In this document: in pieces, positions 16,826 through 25,371 of the stretch
How the letters are laid out: every line of letters begins with the position of its first letter
How positions within the stretch are numbered: position 1 is the stretch's first letter
NCBI RefSeq assembly: GCF_902491285.1
Contig: NZ_CABUHK010000067.1
Span: 1-31,304 of the forward strand
Source: an uncultured Bacteroides sp.
GTDB taxonomy: Bacteria > Bacteroidota > Bacteroidia > Bacteroidales > Bacteroidaceae
Reading direction: 5' to 3'
DNA: 31,304 bases
The notes under the pieces: generated by a model
Database searches by the model: none
Told to the model about the DNA's origin: nothing
What the model saw: only the letters and a program-made list of their open reading frames with translations
Program-made: the position numbers and the translations under genes

Positions 16826-18322
16826 ATGGATAAATTTGCAATGATTATTTTCGGTGCGTCCGGCGACCTTACCAAGCGTAAGTTGATGCCTGCCCTCTAT
16901 TCCCTCTTCCGTGAAAAGCGGTTGACCGGAGATTATAGTATCGTGGGTATCGGGCGTACAATCTACTCTGACGAGGACTACCGCTCATATATATTAGGTG
17001 AACTTCAGACTTTTGTGAAGTCCGAAGAACAGGACGCGGCACTGATGGATGCCTTTATTTCCCATTTGTATTACCTGCCGATGGACCCGGCAAAAGAAGA
17101 AGGCTACCCGACACTCCGCCAACGACTGGTAGAGTTGACCAACGAGGTAGACCCTGACAACCTGCTGTTCTATCTTGCCACTCCACCGTCACTTTACGGT
17201 GTAGTGCCTTTGCATCTGAAAGCAGCCGGACTGAATACTCCCCATTCGCGTATCATTGTAGAGAAGCCTTTCGGCTACGACCTCGAATCGGCACGTGAAC
17301 TGAACAAAATCTATGCTTCGGTCTTCAACGAACAGCAGATTTACCGTATCGACCATTTCCTTGGTAAAGAGACTGCCCAGAATGTACTGGCTTTCCGTTT
17401 TGCCAACGGCATCTTCGAACCGCTCTGGAACCGGAACTATATCGACTACGTGGAAATCACCGCCGTCGAAAATCTCGGTATCGAGCAGCGCGGCGGATTC
17501 TACGAAACGGCGGGTGCCTTGCGTGATATGGTGCAGAACCATCTTATCCAGCTTGTAGCCCTCACGGCTATGGAACCGCCTGCTGTCTTCAACGCTGATA
17601 ACTTCCGTAATGAGGTCGTGAAAGTCTACGAATCTCTTACCCCCTTGAATGAAGAAGACCTGAATGAACATATCGTTCGCGGACAATATACGTCTTCCGG
17701 CAACAAAAAAGGATACCGTGAAGAGAAAGGCGTATCGCCCGACTCGCGCACGGAGACTTATATTGCCATGAAACTGGGCATCAGCAACTGGCGTTGGAGC
17801 GGTGTTCCGTTCTATATCCGCACAGGCAAACAGATGCCGACAAAAGTGACCGAAATCGTTGTTCATTTCCGCGAAACACCTCATCAGATGTTTCATTGTG
17901 CCGGTGGCAACTGTCCACGGGCAAATAAATTGATTCTTCGTTTGCAGCCAAACGAAGGAATAGTTCTCAAGATCGGAATGAAAGTCCCCGGTGCCGGCTT
18001 CGAAGTCCGCCAGGTGACGATGGACTTCAGTTATACCCAGTTGGGTGGAGTGCCGAGCGGCGACGCTTATGCACGTCTGATAGACGACTGTATCCAGGGC
18101 GACCCGACCTTATTTACTCGAAGCGATGCAGTGGAAGCCTCATGGAAATTCTTCGACCCGGTACTCCGTTACTGGACAGAGAATCCTGACGCACCTCTTT
18201 ACGGCTATCCCGCAGGTACGTGGGGGCCTTTGGAAAGTGAAGCTATGATGCACGAACATGGAGCTGACTGGACTAACCCTTGTAAGAATTTGACAAACAC
18301 AGATCAATATTGTGAATTATGA
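16826..18322 (+). CDS. zwf: Glucose-6-phosphate 1-dehydrogenase
   Basis: A 498-residue enzyme that oxidises glucose 6-phosphate to 6-phosphogluconolactone with NADP or NAD. The coenzyme motif GASGDLTKRK is at residues 10-19, EKPFGYD follows in the middle of the N-terminal half, and the substrate-binding RIDHFLGKE is at 174-182. Length is usual for bacterial enzymes. Its stop overlaps the start of pgl (ATGA at 18319-18322), so the next step is translationally coupled. Confidence 0.96.
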   Translation: MDKFAMIIFGASGDLTKRKLMPALYSLFREKRLTGDYSIVGIGRTIYSDEDYRSYILGELQTFVKSEEQDAALMDAFISHLYYLPMDPAKEEGYPTLRQRLVELTNEVDPDNLLFYLATPPSLYGVVPLHLKAAGLNTPHSRIIVEKPFGYDLESARELNKIYASVFNEQQIYRIDHFLGKETAQNVLAFRFANGIFEPLWNRNYIDYVEITAVENLGIEQRGGFYETAGALRDMVQNHLIQLVALTAMEPPAVFNADNFRNEVVKVYESLTPLNEEDLNEHIVRGQYTSSGNKKGYREEKGVSPDSRTETYIAMKLGISNWRWSGVPFYIRTGKQMPTKVTEIVVHFRETPHQMFHCAGGNCPRANKLILRLQPNEGIVLKIGMKVPGAGFEVRQVTMDFSYTQLGGVPSGDAYARLIDDCIQGDPTLFTRSDAVEASWKFFDPVLRYWTENPDAPLYGYPAGTWGPLESEAMMHEHGADWTNPCKNLTNTDQYCEL

Positions 18323-19041
18323 AACTAGAAATTTTTCCTTCGTCCATAGAGACGTCTCGTGAGTTGATACTCCGTCTGGTGGAGATTATGAAAGAGGAAC
18401 CTGACAAGGTGTTCAATATAGCGGTGAGCGGTGGAAGCACCCCCGCCCTGATGTTTGATTTATGGGCGAACGAGTATATGGATATTACTCCCTGGCATCG
18501 TATGAATGTTTATTGGGTGGACGAGCGTTGTGTGCCGCCCGATGATTCGGACAGCAATTACGGGATGATGCGTAATCTTCTATTAGGGTTGGCTCCTATC
18601 CCTTACGAAAATGTCTACCGTATTCGTGGCGAAGCGAAACCGGTGAAAGAAGCTGTCCGCTATTCGGAATTAGTGAAACAGCAGGTGCCGCTCAAGCAGG
18701 GCTGGCCGGAATTTGACATTATATTGCTGGGTGCGGGTGACGACGGACATACCTCTTCCATTTTCCCCGGACAAGAGAGTCTGTTGACTTCCGATTCCAT
18801 CTATGTAGTCAGCAGCCATCCCCGCAACGGGCAGAAACGTATTGCGATGACCGGCTATCCGATTCTGAATGCCCGCCATGTCATTTTCCTGATAACGGGG
18901 AAAAGTAAGGCGGATGTAGTGGAAGAAATCTGTAATTCCGGCGATACGGGTCCGGCGGCTTACATTGCCCACCACGCACAGAATGTAGAACTGTTTATGG
19001 ATAAAGGAGCTGCTTTGTATATCGACGGTCAGGATAAATGA
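18319..19041 (+). CDS. pgl: 6-phosphogluconolactonase
   Basis: A 240-residue SOL/DevB-type lactonase that hydrolyses 6-phosphogluconolactone. It shows VSGGSTP at about residues 36-42, YWVDERCVP with the SNYGM segment near 72-90, and GAGDDGHTSSIFPG near 137-150, the family's substrate-binding motifs. The start overlaps the zwf stop by four bases. It is the last gene of the oxidative pentose phosphate cluster and is convergent with the small gene on the other strand. Confidence 0.93.
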   Translation: MKLEIFPSSIETSRELILRLVEIMKEEPDKVFNIAVSGGSTPALMFDLWANEYMDITPWHRMNVYWVDERCVPPDDSDSNYGMMRNLLLGLAPIPYENVYRIRGEAKPVKEAVRYSELVKQQVPLKQGWPEFDIILLGAGDDGHTSSIFPGQESLLTSDSIYVVSSHPRNGQKRIAMTGYPILNARHVIFLITGKSKADVVEEICNSGDTGPAAYIAHHAQNVELFMDKGAALYIDGQDK

Positions 19042-19069
19042 ACTGAAATAGAAAAAGACCAGAGGAGAG

Positions 19070-19282
19070 TTACACTTTCGTAATCTCCTCTACTATATAA
19101 TTATCATTCACTTTTCTGCAAGTACATACAAAATATTCAGGATGTTGCAAAGCACCTTGTAAAGTATCAGGAAGAATGATCTCTTTCGTACGACGGTCTA
19201 CCGCAACCATTGCATACAATATTCCTTCACTTTCGCATAGCTCGACCAATGCGCTTTTCAACTCTTCTACAGCATATTCCAT
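19070..19282 (-). CDS. Hypothetical 70-residue protein
   Basis: A 70-residue, probably cytoplasmic protein that I do not recognise. It starts with an amphipathic helix rich in Glu and Leu (residues 1-20), then alternating strands (YAMVAVDRRTKEIILP), a CTCRK segment near 53-57 and a final strand (YIVEEITKV). It has no signal peptide or membrane segment. A good -7 box (TAACTTTG, 19305-19312) lies 22 bases upstream of the ATG, which is why I accept it as a gene despite its length. It is a lone minus-strand gene between pgl and the efflux operon. The pattern would suit a small alpha/beta protein; no function is proposed. Confidence 0.65.
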   Translation of the reverse strand: MEYAVEELKSALVELCESEGILYAMVAVDRRTKEIILPDTLQGALQHPEYFVCTCRKVNDNYIVEEITKV

Positions 19283-19304
19283 TTGTGTGAGATTTTTGTC
19301 GCTG

Positions 19305-19312
19305 CAAAGTTA
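19305..19312 (-). promoter_or_regulatory. -7 box of the 70-residue protein gene
   Basis: TAACTTTG on the minus strand (19312-19305) matches TAnnTTTG. The -33 element is weak. The start of transcription would be near 19298, 16 bases before the ATG. Confidence 0.5.
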
Positions 19313-19388
19313 TGGAAAATATGTATATTTTGTGCAACAATATTCTCGTAATATATAAAAATAACCTCTTGGTTACTTCAAATGAAGG

Positions 19389-19417
19389 GCTTCGGCTAAG
19401 TGTAGCCGGGGCTTTTT
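19389..19417 (+). terminator. Possible terminator upstream of the efflux operon
   Basis: Arms 19389-19398 and 19403-19412 pair with two G-U pairs around a four-base loop, followed by five T (19413-19417) on the plus strand. It could stop readthrough from pgl, which would otherwise run antisense to the small gene and into the efflux operon. Confidence 0.5.
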
Positions 19418-19484
19418 CGGAAAAATCTGCCTATCGACAGAAAAAAAACATTTAACGGTAAAATTCCGTGTTCCGTCTATCGCT

Positions 19485-19516
19485 TTTGTTGCTGATATAA
19501 TATGTACGTACCTTCG
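19485..19516 (+). promoter_or_regulatory. Promoter of the efflux operon
   Basis: TTTG at 19485-19488 and TACCTTCG at 19509-19516, 20 bases apart; the -7 box has one mismatch (C for T) to TAnnTTTG. Transcription would start near 19523, about 16 bases before the ATG at 19539. Confidence 0.5.
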
Positions 19517-19538
19517 TTACCAGTAAATCAATAGAAAT

Positions 19539-20936
19539 ATGAATATGGTAAATGTAAGAAGATTGACAGTGATGGCATTTCTTGGTGCAGGTATGCTTTC
19601 GGGCATATCTGCTCAGGAATCTCCGCTGCAAGCCGATATGCTGAACGAAGCAAAGCTCCCTGCCCGGTGGGATTTGCAATCGTGCATCGACTATGCCTTG
19701 GAACAGAATATTACTATTCGCAAAAACCGTGTGGCTGCGGAAAGTACACAGATTGACGTAAAGACAGCTAAAGCCGCCTTGTTTCCCAGCCTTTCATTCT
19801 CTACCAGTCAGCAAGTGGTGAATCGTCCGTATCAGGAGACGAGCAGCCGGGTGAGCGGTAGCGAGATAATCAGTAGCAACAGCAAAACCAGTTATAACGG
19901 TAATTATGGTCTGAATGCTTCGTGGACATTGTATAATGGCAGCAAACGCCTGAAGACTATCAAGCAGGAGCAACTGAACAATCAGGTAGCCGAACTTGAC
20001 GTGGCAACTTCCGAGAATGATATCCGGGAATCCATTGCTCAGGTTTACATTCAGATTCTTTATGCAGCCGAGTCTGTCAGAGTAAACGAGAATACGTTGC
20101 AGGTTTCCATTGCGCAGCGTGACCGCGGGCAGCAGTTGCTGGATGCAGGAAGTATAGCCAAAAGTGACTTTGCGCAACTGGAAGCTCAGGTCAGCACCGA
20201 TCGTTATCAACTTGTCACAGCGCAAGCCACCTTGCAAGATTACAAATTACAACTGAAACAACTGCTCGAACTGGACGGGGAGAATGAAATGGACGTCTAT
20301 CTCCCCGCTTTGTCCGACGATAATGTGCTTGCCCCGTTGCCCGCTAAAAGGGACGTGTATGTAAGCGCCCTCGCTCTTCGTCCTGAGATTGAAGCAAGCA
20401 AACTCAATGTGGAAGCTTCCGAATTGGGGATTGACATTGCAAAATCCGGTTATTTCCCTACTATCAGCCTTAGTGCGGGTATCGGGACGAATCATACGAG
20501 CGGCAGCGATTTCACTTTCGGCGAGCAGGTGAAGAATGGGTGGAACAATTCTATCGGTTTGTCCGTCAGTGTGCCTATCTTCAATAACCGCCAGACGAAG
20601 AGCGCCATACAGAAGGCTAAGTTGCAGCGCGAAACGAGTATGCTGTCGTTGCTTGACGAGCAGAAGGCTTTGTACAAGACGATTGAAGGTCTTTGGCTGG
20701 ATGCCAGCAGTGCACAGCAGCGTTATGCGGCAGCCAACGAGAAGCTGAGAAGTACACAAATCAGCTACGACCTGATCAGCGAACAATTCAACTTGGGAAT
20801 GAAGAATACCGTGGAACTTCTTACCGAAAAGAATAACCTGCTGCAAGCTCAGCAAGAACAACTTCAGGCTAAATATATGGTAATACTGAACACTCAGTTG
20901 CTGAAGTTCTATCAGGGGGATAAATTAGCATTATAA
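19539..20936 (+). CDS. TolC-family outer membrane efflux protein
   Basis: A 465-residue outer membrane channel. A signal peptide is present (residues 1 to about 25, ending GISAQ). Two OEP repeats follow, at about 50-255 and 265-455, each with long heptad-rich helices; the Asn/Tyr/Leu pattern LQSCIDYALEQN near 46-57 is the usual start of the first OEP domain. It forms a trimeric tunnel joining an inner membrane pump to the outside. The adaptor gene begins 26 bases after its stop, with ATPase and permease genes beyond, so it is the exit duct of a tripartite pump. Two start codons are possible (19539 and 19545). Confidence 0.92.
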   Translation: MNMVNVRRLTVMAFLGAGMLSGISAQESPLQADMLNEAKLPARWDLQSCIDYALEQNITIRKNRVAAESTQIDVKTAKAALFPSLSFSTSQQVVNRPYQETSSRVSGSEIISSNSKTSYNGNYGLNASWTLYNGSKRLKTIKQEQLNNQVAELDVATSENDIRESIAQVYIQILYAAESVRVNENTLQVSIAQRDRGQQLLDAGSIAKSDFAQLEAQVSTDRYQLVTAQATLQDYKLQLKQLLELDGENEMDVYLPALSDDNVLAPLPAKRDVYVSALALRPEIEASKLNVEASELGIDIAKSGYFPTISLSAGIGTNHTSGSDFTFGEQVKNGWNNSIGLSVSVPIFNNRQTKSAIQKAKLQRETSMLSLLDEQKALYKTIEGLWLDASSAQQRYAAANEKLRSTQISYDLISEQFNLGMKNTVELLTEKNNLLQAQQEQLQAKYMVILNTQLLKFYQGDKLAL

Positions 20937-20962
20937 TAAATAAGTAAAAGCATAATAAACGG

Positions 20963-22195
20963 ATGAAAACGAAAAAGATTATCTTAATCGCCGTGGCAGT
21001 CGTTGTGGTGGCAGGTGCGGGAATATGGTTCTTCGCAGGTGCGCCCGCCAAACACAAAGTCACGTACGCCACTGTCGCTGTCGGCAAAGGCGATATTTCA
21101 AATTCGGTGACTGCTACCGGAACAATCGAACCGGTGACGGAAGTAGAAGTCGGTACGCAGGTATCAGGTATCATCGACAAGATTTACGTAGACTATAATT
21201 CGACAGTCACCAAAGGACAGTTGATTGCAGAAATGGATCGTGTTACTTTACAAAGCGAACTGGCTTCCCAACAGGCAACTTATGACGGGGCTAAAGCCGA
21301 ATATGAATATCAGAAGAAGAATTACGAGCGCAGCAAAGGACTGCATGAGAAATCTCTGATTAGCGATACGGATTTCGAGCTGGCTCTTTATAATTATCAG
21401 AAGGCGAAGAGTAGTTATGACAGCAGTAAGGCGTCTCTTGCAAAAGCGGAACGCAACTTGTCTTATGCAACGATTACTTCACCGATTGACGGTGTCGTTA
21501 TCAGCCGTGATGTGGAAGCCGGACAGACGGTTGCTTCCGGATTCGAAACCCCGACACTTTTCACCATTGCCGCGGATTTAACTCAAATGCAAGTGGTGGC
21601 CGATGTGGATGAGGCTGATATAGGTGGGGTGGAAGAAGGCCAGCGTGCCAGCTTTACGGTAGATGCTTATCCGAATGATACTTTTGAAGGTGTAGTGACA
21701 CAGATTCGCTTGGGGGACGCAAGCAGTACGAGCAGCACAAGCAGCAGTACAAGTACCGTGGTGACTTACGAAGTGGTAATCTCGGCGCCTAATCCCGACC
21801 TGAAACTGAAACCGCGCCTGACGGCCAACGTCACGATTTATATTCTTGATAAGAAAAATGTATTGTCTGTTCCGAACAAGGCTTTGCGTTTCGTTCCGGA
21901 GAAACCTCTCATCGGTGCTAATGACATCGTGAAAGATTGCGAGGGTGAACATAAACTCTGGACACGTGAAGGGACGACATTCACAGCTCATCCGGTAGAA
22001 ATCGGAATCAGCAACGGCATATCTACGGAAATTGTCAGCGGCATCACCGAAGGGACGAGGGTTGTGTCCGAAGCTATCATAGGCGCGATGCCGGGCGAAA
22101 ATGTCGGAGCCGCTCCCAATAAAGAGAGTGGGGGAGAAAGAAGCCCGTTCATGCCGAGCCGTCCGGGAGACAATAAAAAGAGGAACAACAAGTGA
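20963..22195 (+). CDS. MacA-like periplasmic adaptor (HlyD/RND family)
   Basis: A 410-residue membrane fusion protein. An N-terminal anchor helix at residues 5-25 is followed by a lipoyl half (TEVEVGTQVSG, near 55), a coiled-coil hairpin at about 90-165 (ERSKGLHEKSLIS turn), the second lipoyl half (SPIDGVVISRDVEAGQTV) and a beta-barrel domain. The barrel carries an unusual run of 12 Ser/Thr at residues 254-265. The C-terminal tail is basic and Gly/Pro-rich. It links the ABC pump to the TolC-like channel. MacA is the closest named relative, judged by the neighbouring ATPase and permease. Confidence 0.9.
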   Translation: MKTKKIILIAVAVVVVAGAGIWFFAGAPAKHKVTYATVAVGKGDISNSVTATGTIEPVTEVEVGTQVSGIIDKIYVDYNSTVTKGQLIAEMDRVTLQSELASQQATYDGAKAEYEYQKKNYERSKGLHEKSLISDTDFELALYNYQKAKSSYDSSKASLAKAERNLSYATITSPIDGVVISRDVEAGQTVASGFETPTLFTIAADLTQMQVVADVDEADIGGVEEGQRASFTVDAYPNDTFEGVVTQIRLGDASSTSSTSSSTSTVVTYEVVISAPNPDLKLKPRLTANVTIYILDKKNVLSVPNKALRFVPEKPLIGANDIVKDCEGEHKLWTREGTTFTAHPVEIGISNGISTEIVSGITEGTRVVSEAIIGAMPGENVGAAPNKESGGERSPFMPSRPGDNKKRNNK

Positions 22196-22200
22196 CAATC

Positions 22201-22944
22201 ATGAAGAGAGTAATTGAAATACAGAATATCAAACGGGACTTTCAGGTGGGGGACGAAACCGTTCATGCGTTGCGGGGCGTTTCGTTTACTATCAATGAAG
22301 GGGAGTTTGTCACCATCATGGGTACTTCCGGTTCGGGAAAGTCCACGCTCCTTAATATATTGGGCTGTCTGGACACCCCGACAAGCGGAGAGTATCTGCT
22401 CGATGATATTCCCGTCCGCACGATGAGCAAACCTCAACGTGCGGTGTTGAGGAATCGTAAGATCGGGTTCGTGTTCCAAAGTTACAATCTGCTGCCCAAA
22501 ACGACCGCTGTGGAGAATGTCGAACTGCCGCTTATGTACAACTCGTCCGTGAGTGCTTCCGAACGTCGCCGCCGTGCTATCGAATCTTTGCAGGCTGTGG
22601 GGTTGGGCGACCGTCTGGAACACAAATCCAATCAGATGTCCGGAGGACAGATGCAGCGCGTTGCCATCGCACGCGCACTGGTAAACAATCCTGCCGTGAT
22701 TCTCGCGGACGAAGCAACCGGAAACCTCGACACCCGTACCTCTTTCGAGATACTTGTCCTGTTTCAGAAACTGCATAAGGAAGGACGTACGCTCATCTTT
22801 GTGACACATAATCCCGAAATCGCGCAATATAGCAGCCGGAATATCCGACTGCGCGATGGTCATGTCATAGAGGACACTGTCAACTCAAATATTCTGTCCG
22901 CTGCCGAAGCACTGGCTGCATTGCCGAAGAATGACGAGGATTAA
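22201..22944 (+). CDS. ABC transporter ATP-binding protein (MacB/LolD type)
   Basis: A 247-residue ATPase. Walker [10 protein letters not shown] is at residues 41-49, the signature [14 protein letters not shown] in the middle, Walker [13 protein letters not shown] right after, and the switch histidine in FVTHNPE. The ATG at 22201 is used; a GTG at 22192 would overlap the adaptor stop and is also possible. In E. coli MacB the ATPase and permease are fused; here they are separate genes, as is common in Bacteroidota. It energises the permease encoded downstream. Confidence 0.93.
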   Translation: MKRVIEIQNIKRDFQVGDETVHALRGVSFTINEGEFVTIMGTSGSGKSTLLNILGCLDTPTSGEYLLDDIPVRTMSKPQRAVLRNRKIGFVFQSYNLLPKTTAVENVELPLMYNSSVSASERRRRAIESLQAVGLGDRLEHKSNQMSGGQMQRVAIARALVNNPAVILADEATGNLDTRTSFEILVLFQKLHKEGRTLIFVTHNPEIAQYSSRNIRLRDGHVIEDTVNSNILSAAEALAALPKNDED

Positions 22945-23029
22945 ACAGTGATTAGCGGGATAGTGATTAGTGATAAATTCATTGCTGTTCATTATCGCGC
23001 TAATCAGTAAATTATTAATTACTAATAAC

Positions 23030-24250
23030 ATGAATGGAACTAATTTATTCAAGATAGCTCTCCGGGCGTTGGCGAACAATAAGCTGCGTGCTTTTCTCAC
23101 CATGCTTGGTATCATTATCGGTGTTGCTTCCGTTATCACGATGCTTGCTATCGGGCAGGGTTCGAAGAAAAGCATCCAGCAGCAAATCTCCGAAATGGGC
23201 TCGAACATGATTATGATTCATCCGGGAGCCGATATGCGTGGCGGTGTCCGGCAAGATCCGTCTGCTATGCAGACCTTGAAACTTGCCGATTACGAAGCCT
23301 TGCGCGATGAGACAAGTTTCTTGTCTGCCATCAGTCCCAATGTTTCTTCATCGGGACAGCTTATTGCCGGCAACAATAACTATCCGGCATCCGTGAATGG
23401 TGTAGGAACGGAATATCTCGATATCCGCCAGTTGACGGTTGAGAATGGGGAGATGTTTACGGAAGCTGATATCCAAAGCTCCGCAAAAGTATGTGTGATA
23501 GGAAAGACGATAGTGGACAATCTTTTCCCGGACGGAAGTGATCCGGTAGGCAAGATTATCCGTTTCAGCAAGATACCCTTCCGGGTGGTAGGCGTGCTCA
23601 AGGCCAAGGGGTACAACTCTATGGGACAAGACCAGGATGCCGTAGTGCTTGCCCCTTATACCACTGTCATGAAACGTCTGCTCGCCGTAACGTATCTGCA
23701 AGGTGTGTTTGCTTCTGCCCTCACCGAAGATATGACGGAATATGCTACGGATGAAATCAGTACGATTCTCCGCCGTAATCATAAACTGAAAGCATCGGAC
23801 AATGATGATTTCACTATCCGTACACAACAGGAACTGAGTACGATGCTCAACTCTACTACCGATTTGATGACAACTTTGCTCGCTTGCATCGCAGGAATCT
23901 CATTGGTGGTGGGCGGCATTGGAATTATGAATATCATGTATGTATCCGTAACGGAACGTACACGCGAGATTGGTCTGCGTATGTCCGTCGGTGCACGGGG
24001 TGTTGATATTCTGAGCCAGTTTCTTATTGAAGCCATCATGATTAGTATCACGGGTGGTATCATCGGAGTGATTATAGGCTGCGGAGCCAGTTGGGTCGTT
24101 AAAAGTGCGGCACATTGGCCTATCTATATCCAACCGTGGAGTGTATTCCTTTCTTTTGCGGTATGTACCGTCACCGGAGTCTTCTTCGGATGGTATCCTG
24201 CCAAAAAAGCAGCAGATTTAGACCCGATAGAGGCTATCAGATACGAATAA
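23030..24250 (+). CDS. MacB-like ABC transporter permease
   Basis: A 406-residue permease of the MacB/FtsX family: one N-terminal membrane helix (about residues 20-45, GIIIGVASVITML), a large periplasmic domain (about 50-275) and three C-terminal helices. The conserved segment GGIGIMNIMYVSVTERTREIG lies at about 296-316. The ATG at 23030 gives the usual FtsX-like N-terminus; an upstream GTG (22970) would add 20 residues and is less likely. The 85-base gap before it contains a 9-base inverted repeat (22949-22957 with 22998-23006). This family drives a mechanotransmission-type pump for peptides, toxins or macrolides, not classical transport through the membrane. Confidence 0.92.
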   Translation: MNGTNLFKIALRALANNKLRAFLTMLGIIIGVASVITMLAIGQGSKKSIQQQISEMGSNMIMIHPGADMRGGVRQDPSAMQTLKLADYEALRDETSFLSAISPNVSSSGQLIAGNNNYPASVNGVGTEYLDIRQLTVENGEMFTEADIQSSAKVCVIGKTIVDNLFPDGSDPVGKIIRFSKIPFRVVGVLKAKGYNSMGQDQDAVVLAPYTTVMKRLLAVTYLQGVFASALTEDMTEYATDEISTILRRNHKLKASDNDDFTIRTQQELSTMLNSTTDLMTTLLACIAGISLVVGGIGIMNIMYVSVTERTREIGLRMSVGARGVDILSQFLIEAIMISITGGIIGVIIGCGASWVVKSAAHWPIYIQPWSVFLSFAVCTVTGVFFGWYPAKKAADLDPIEAIRYE

Positions 24251-24255
24251 AAAGC

Positions 24256-24263
24256 TATCTTTG
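24256..24263 (+). promoter_or_regulatory. Possible internal promoter of the kinase gene
   Basis: TATCTTTG (24256-24263) is a perfect TAnnTTTG box in the 18-base gap before the kinase ATG at 24269. No proper -33 is seen. If it is used, transcription would begin at or very near the start codon, giving a leaderless message. Confidence 0.35.
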
Positions 24264-24268
24264 TCTCC

Positions 24269-25330
24269 ATGAAACAAACCTTTACATCCGCACGTCGTCC
24301 CCTGGAAATACTGATACATATTATCAGTTGGGGGATTATGTTCGGTTTCCCGTTCTTTTTCGTTGAGCGTGGGAACGGGAACATCAACTGGATGGCTTAT
24401 ATACGTCATCTTGCCGTACCGCTTTCGTTTATGATTGTGTTCTACGTCAACTATTTCTTTTTGGTTCCCCGCTATCTTTTCCAGAGTCAGTCCAAAAGAT
24501 ATGTCATCTATAACATCATCTTTTTATGTATCATCGGAGTCTTGCTTCACTTTTGGCAGAACCTGACGTTCGATCCTTCGTTTACGCCCAAACACAAACG
24601 GCCGGGTATGCCGCCGGGATGGTTGTTCTTCCTCAGGGATATGCTGAGCCTGGTCTTCACCATCGGGCTGAGTGCCGCCATCCGTATGAGTGCGCGATGG
24701 GCTCAGAACGAAGCCGCCCGTAAGGAAGCGGAACGGAATCGTGCGGAAGCCGAGCTGAAGAATCTGCGTAACCAACTGAATCCGCACTTTCTGCTGAATA
24801 CTCTGAATAATATTTATGCTTTGATTGCATTTGATTCGGACAAGGCGCAGGAAGCGGTGCAGGAGTTGAGCAAACTTCTTCGATACGTATTGTATGATAA
24901 TCAGCAGATGTACGTCCCTTTCTGTAAGGAAGTGGATTTTATCCGCAATTATATTGAGTTGATGCGTATCCGCCTGTCCGCCAATGTGCAGATGACTACC
25001 CGGTTCGACATTCAGCCGGATAGTCAGACGCTTATTGCTCCGCTTATCTTTATTTCGTTGATAGAGAATGCTTTCAAGCATGGCATTTCTCCTACCGAAC
25101 CGAGTTTTATCAGTATTCATCTTTCGGAGAATGACAAGGAAGTGGTTTGCGAAATCCGCAACAGCAATCATCCTAAGACAGTGGAGGATAAGAGTGGTTC
25201 GGGTGTGGGGTTGGAGCAGGTGAGCCGGCGGCTGGAGATTCTTTATCCCGGGGCTTACACTTGGTCGAAAGGCAGCTCAAGGGATGGTTCTGTCTATGAA
25301 TCGAGATTGAGTATTAGAATCAGGGAATAG
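24269..25330 (+). CDS. Sensor histidine kinase, LytS/YehU type
   Basis: A 353-residue kinase with four predicted membrane helices (about 12-32, 45-68, 78-97, 117-140), a short coiled coil (142-168) and the His_kinase domain: phospho-acceptor His173 in NQLNPHFLLNTLN (168-180), Asn-box ENAFKHG at 266-272 and Gly-box GSGVGL at 310-315. There is no large sensor domain outside the membrane, so the signal is likely sensed in or at the membrane. The LytTR regulator gene begins 42 bases after its stop. Placed directly after the pump genes, it could respond to pump substrates or cell envelope stress (inference). Confidence 0.92.
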   Translation: MKQTFTSARRPLEILIHIISWGIMFGFPFFFVERGNGNINWMAYIRHLAVPLSFMIVFYVNYFFLVPRYLFQSQSKRYVIYNIIFLCIIGVLLHFWQNLTFDPSFTPKHKRPGMPPGWLFFLRDMLSLVFTIGLSAAIRMSARWAQNEAARKEAERNRAEAELKNLRNQLNPHFLLNTLNNIYALIAFDSDKAQEAVQELSKLLRYVLYDNQQMYVPFCKEVDFIRNYIELMRIRLSANVQMTTRFDIQPDSQTLIAPLIFISLIENAFKHGISPTEPSFISIHLSENDKEVVCEIRNSNHPKTVEDKSGSGVGLEQVSRRLEILYPGAYTWSKGSSRDGSVYESRLSIRIRE

Positions 25331-25371
25331 GTGGAAAGCGTTAAGTATAAAACATTAGATATAGAATAGTT

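Noticed and set aside
17189..17896. 235-codon open frame antisense to zwf
   Set aside because: It is the shadow of a clear glucose-6-phosphate dehydrogenase gene, with no promoter or family match.
21988..22863. 291-codon open frame antisense to the adaptor and ATPase genes
   Set aside because: It spans two well-supported genes in the other direction and its translation resembles nothing.
22947..23029. Separate regulatory element or small gene between the ABC ATPase and permease
   Set aside because: Only a 9-base inverted repeat with a 40-base loop is seen, and no T run follows it; there is no basis to call a terminator or gene.
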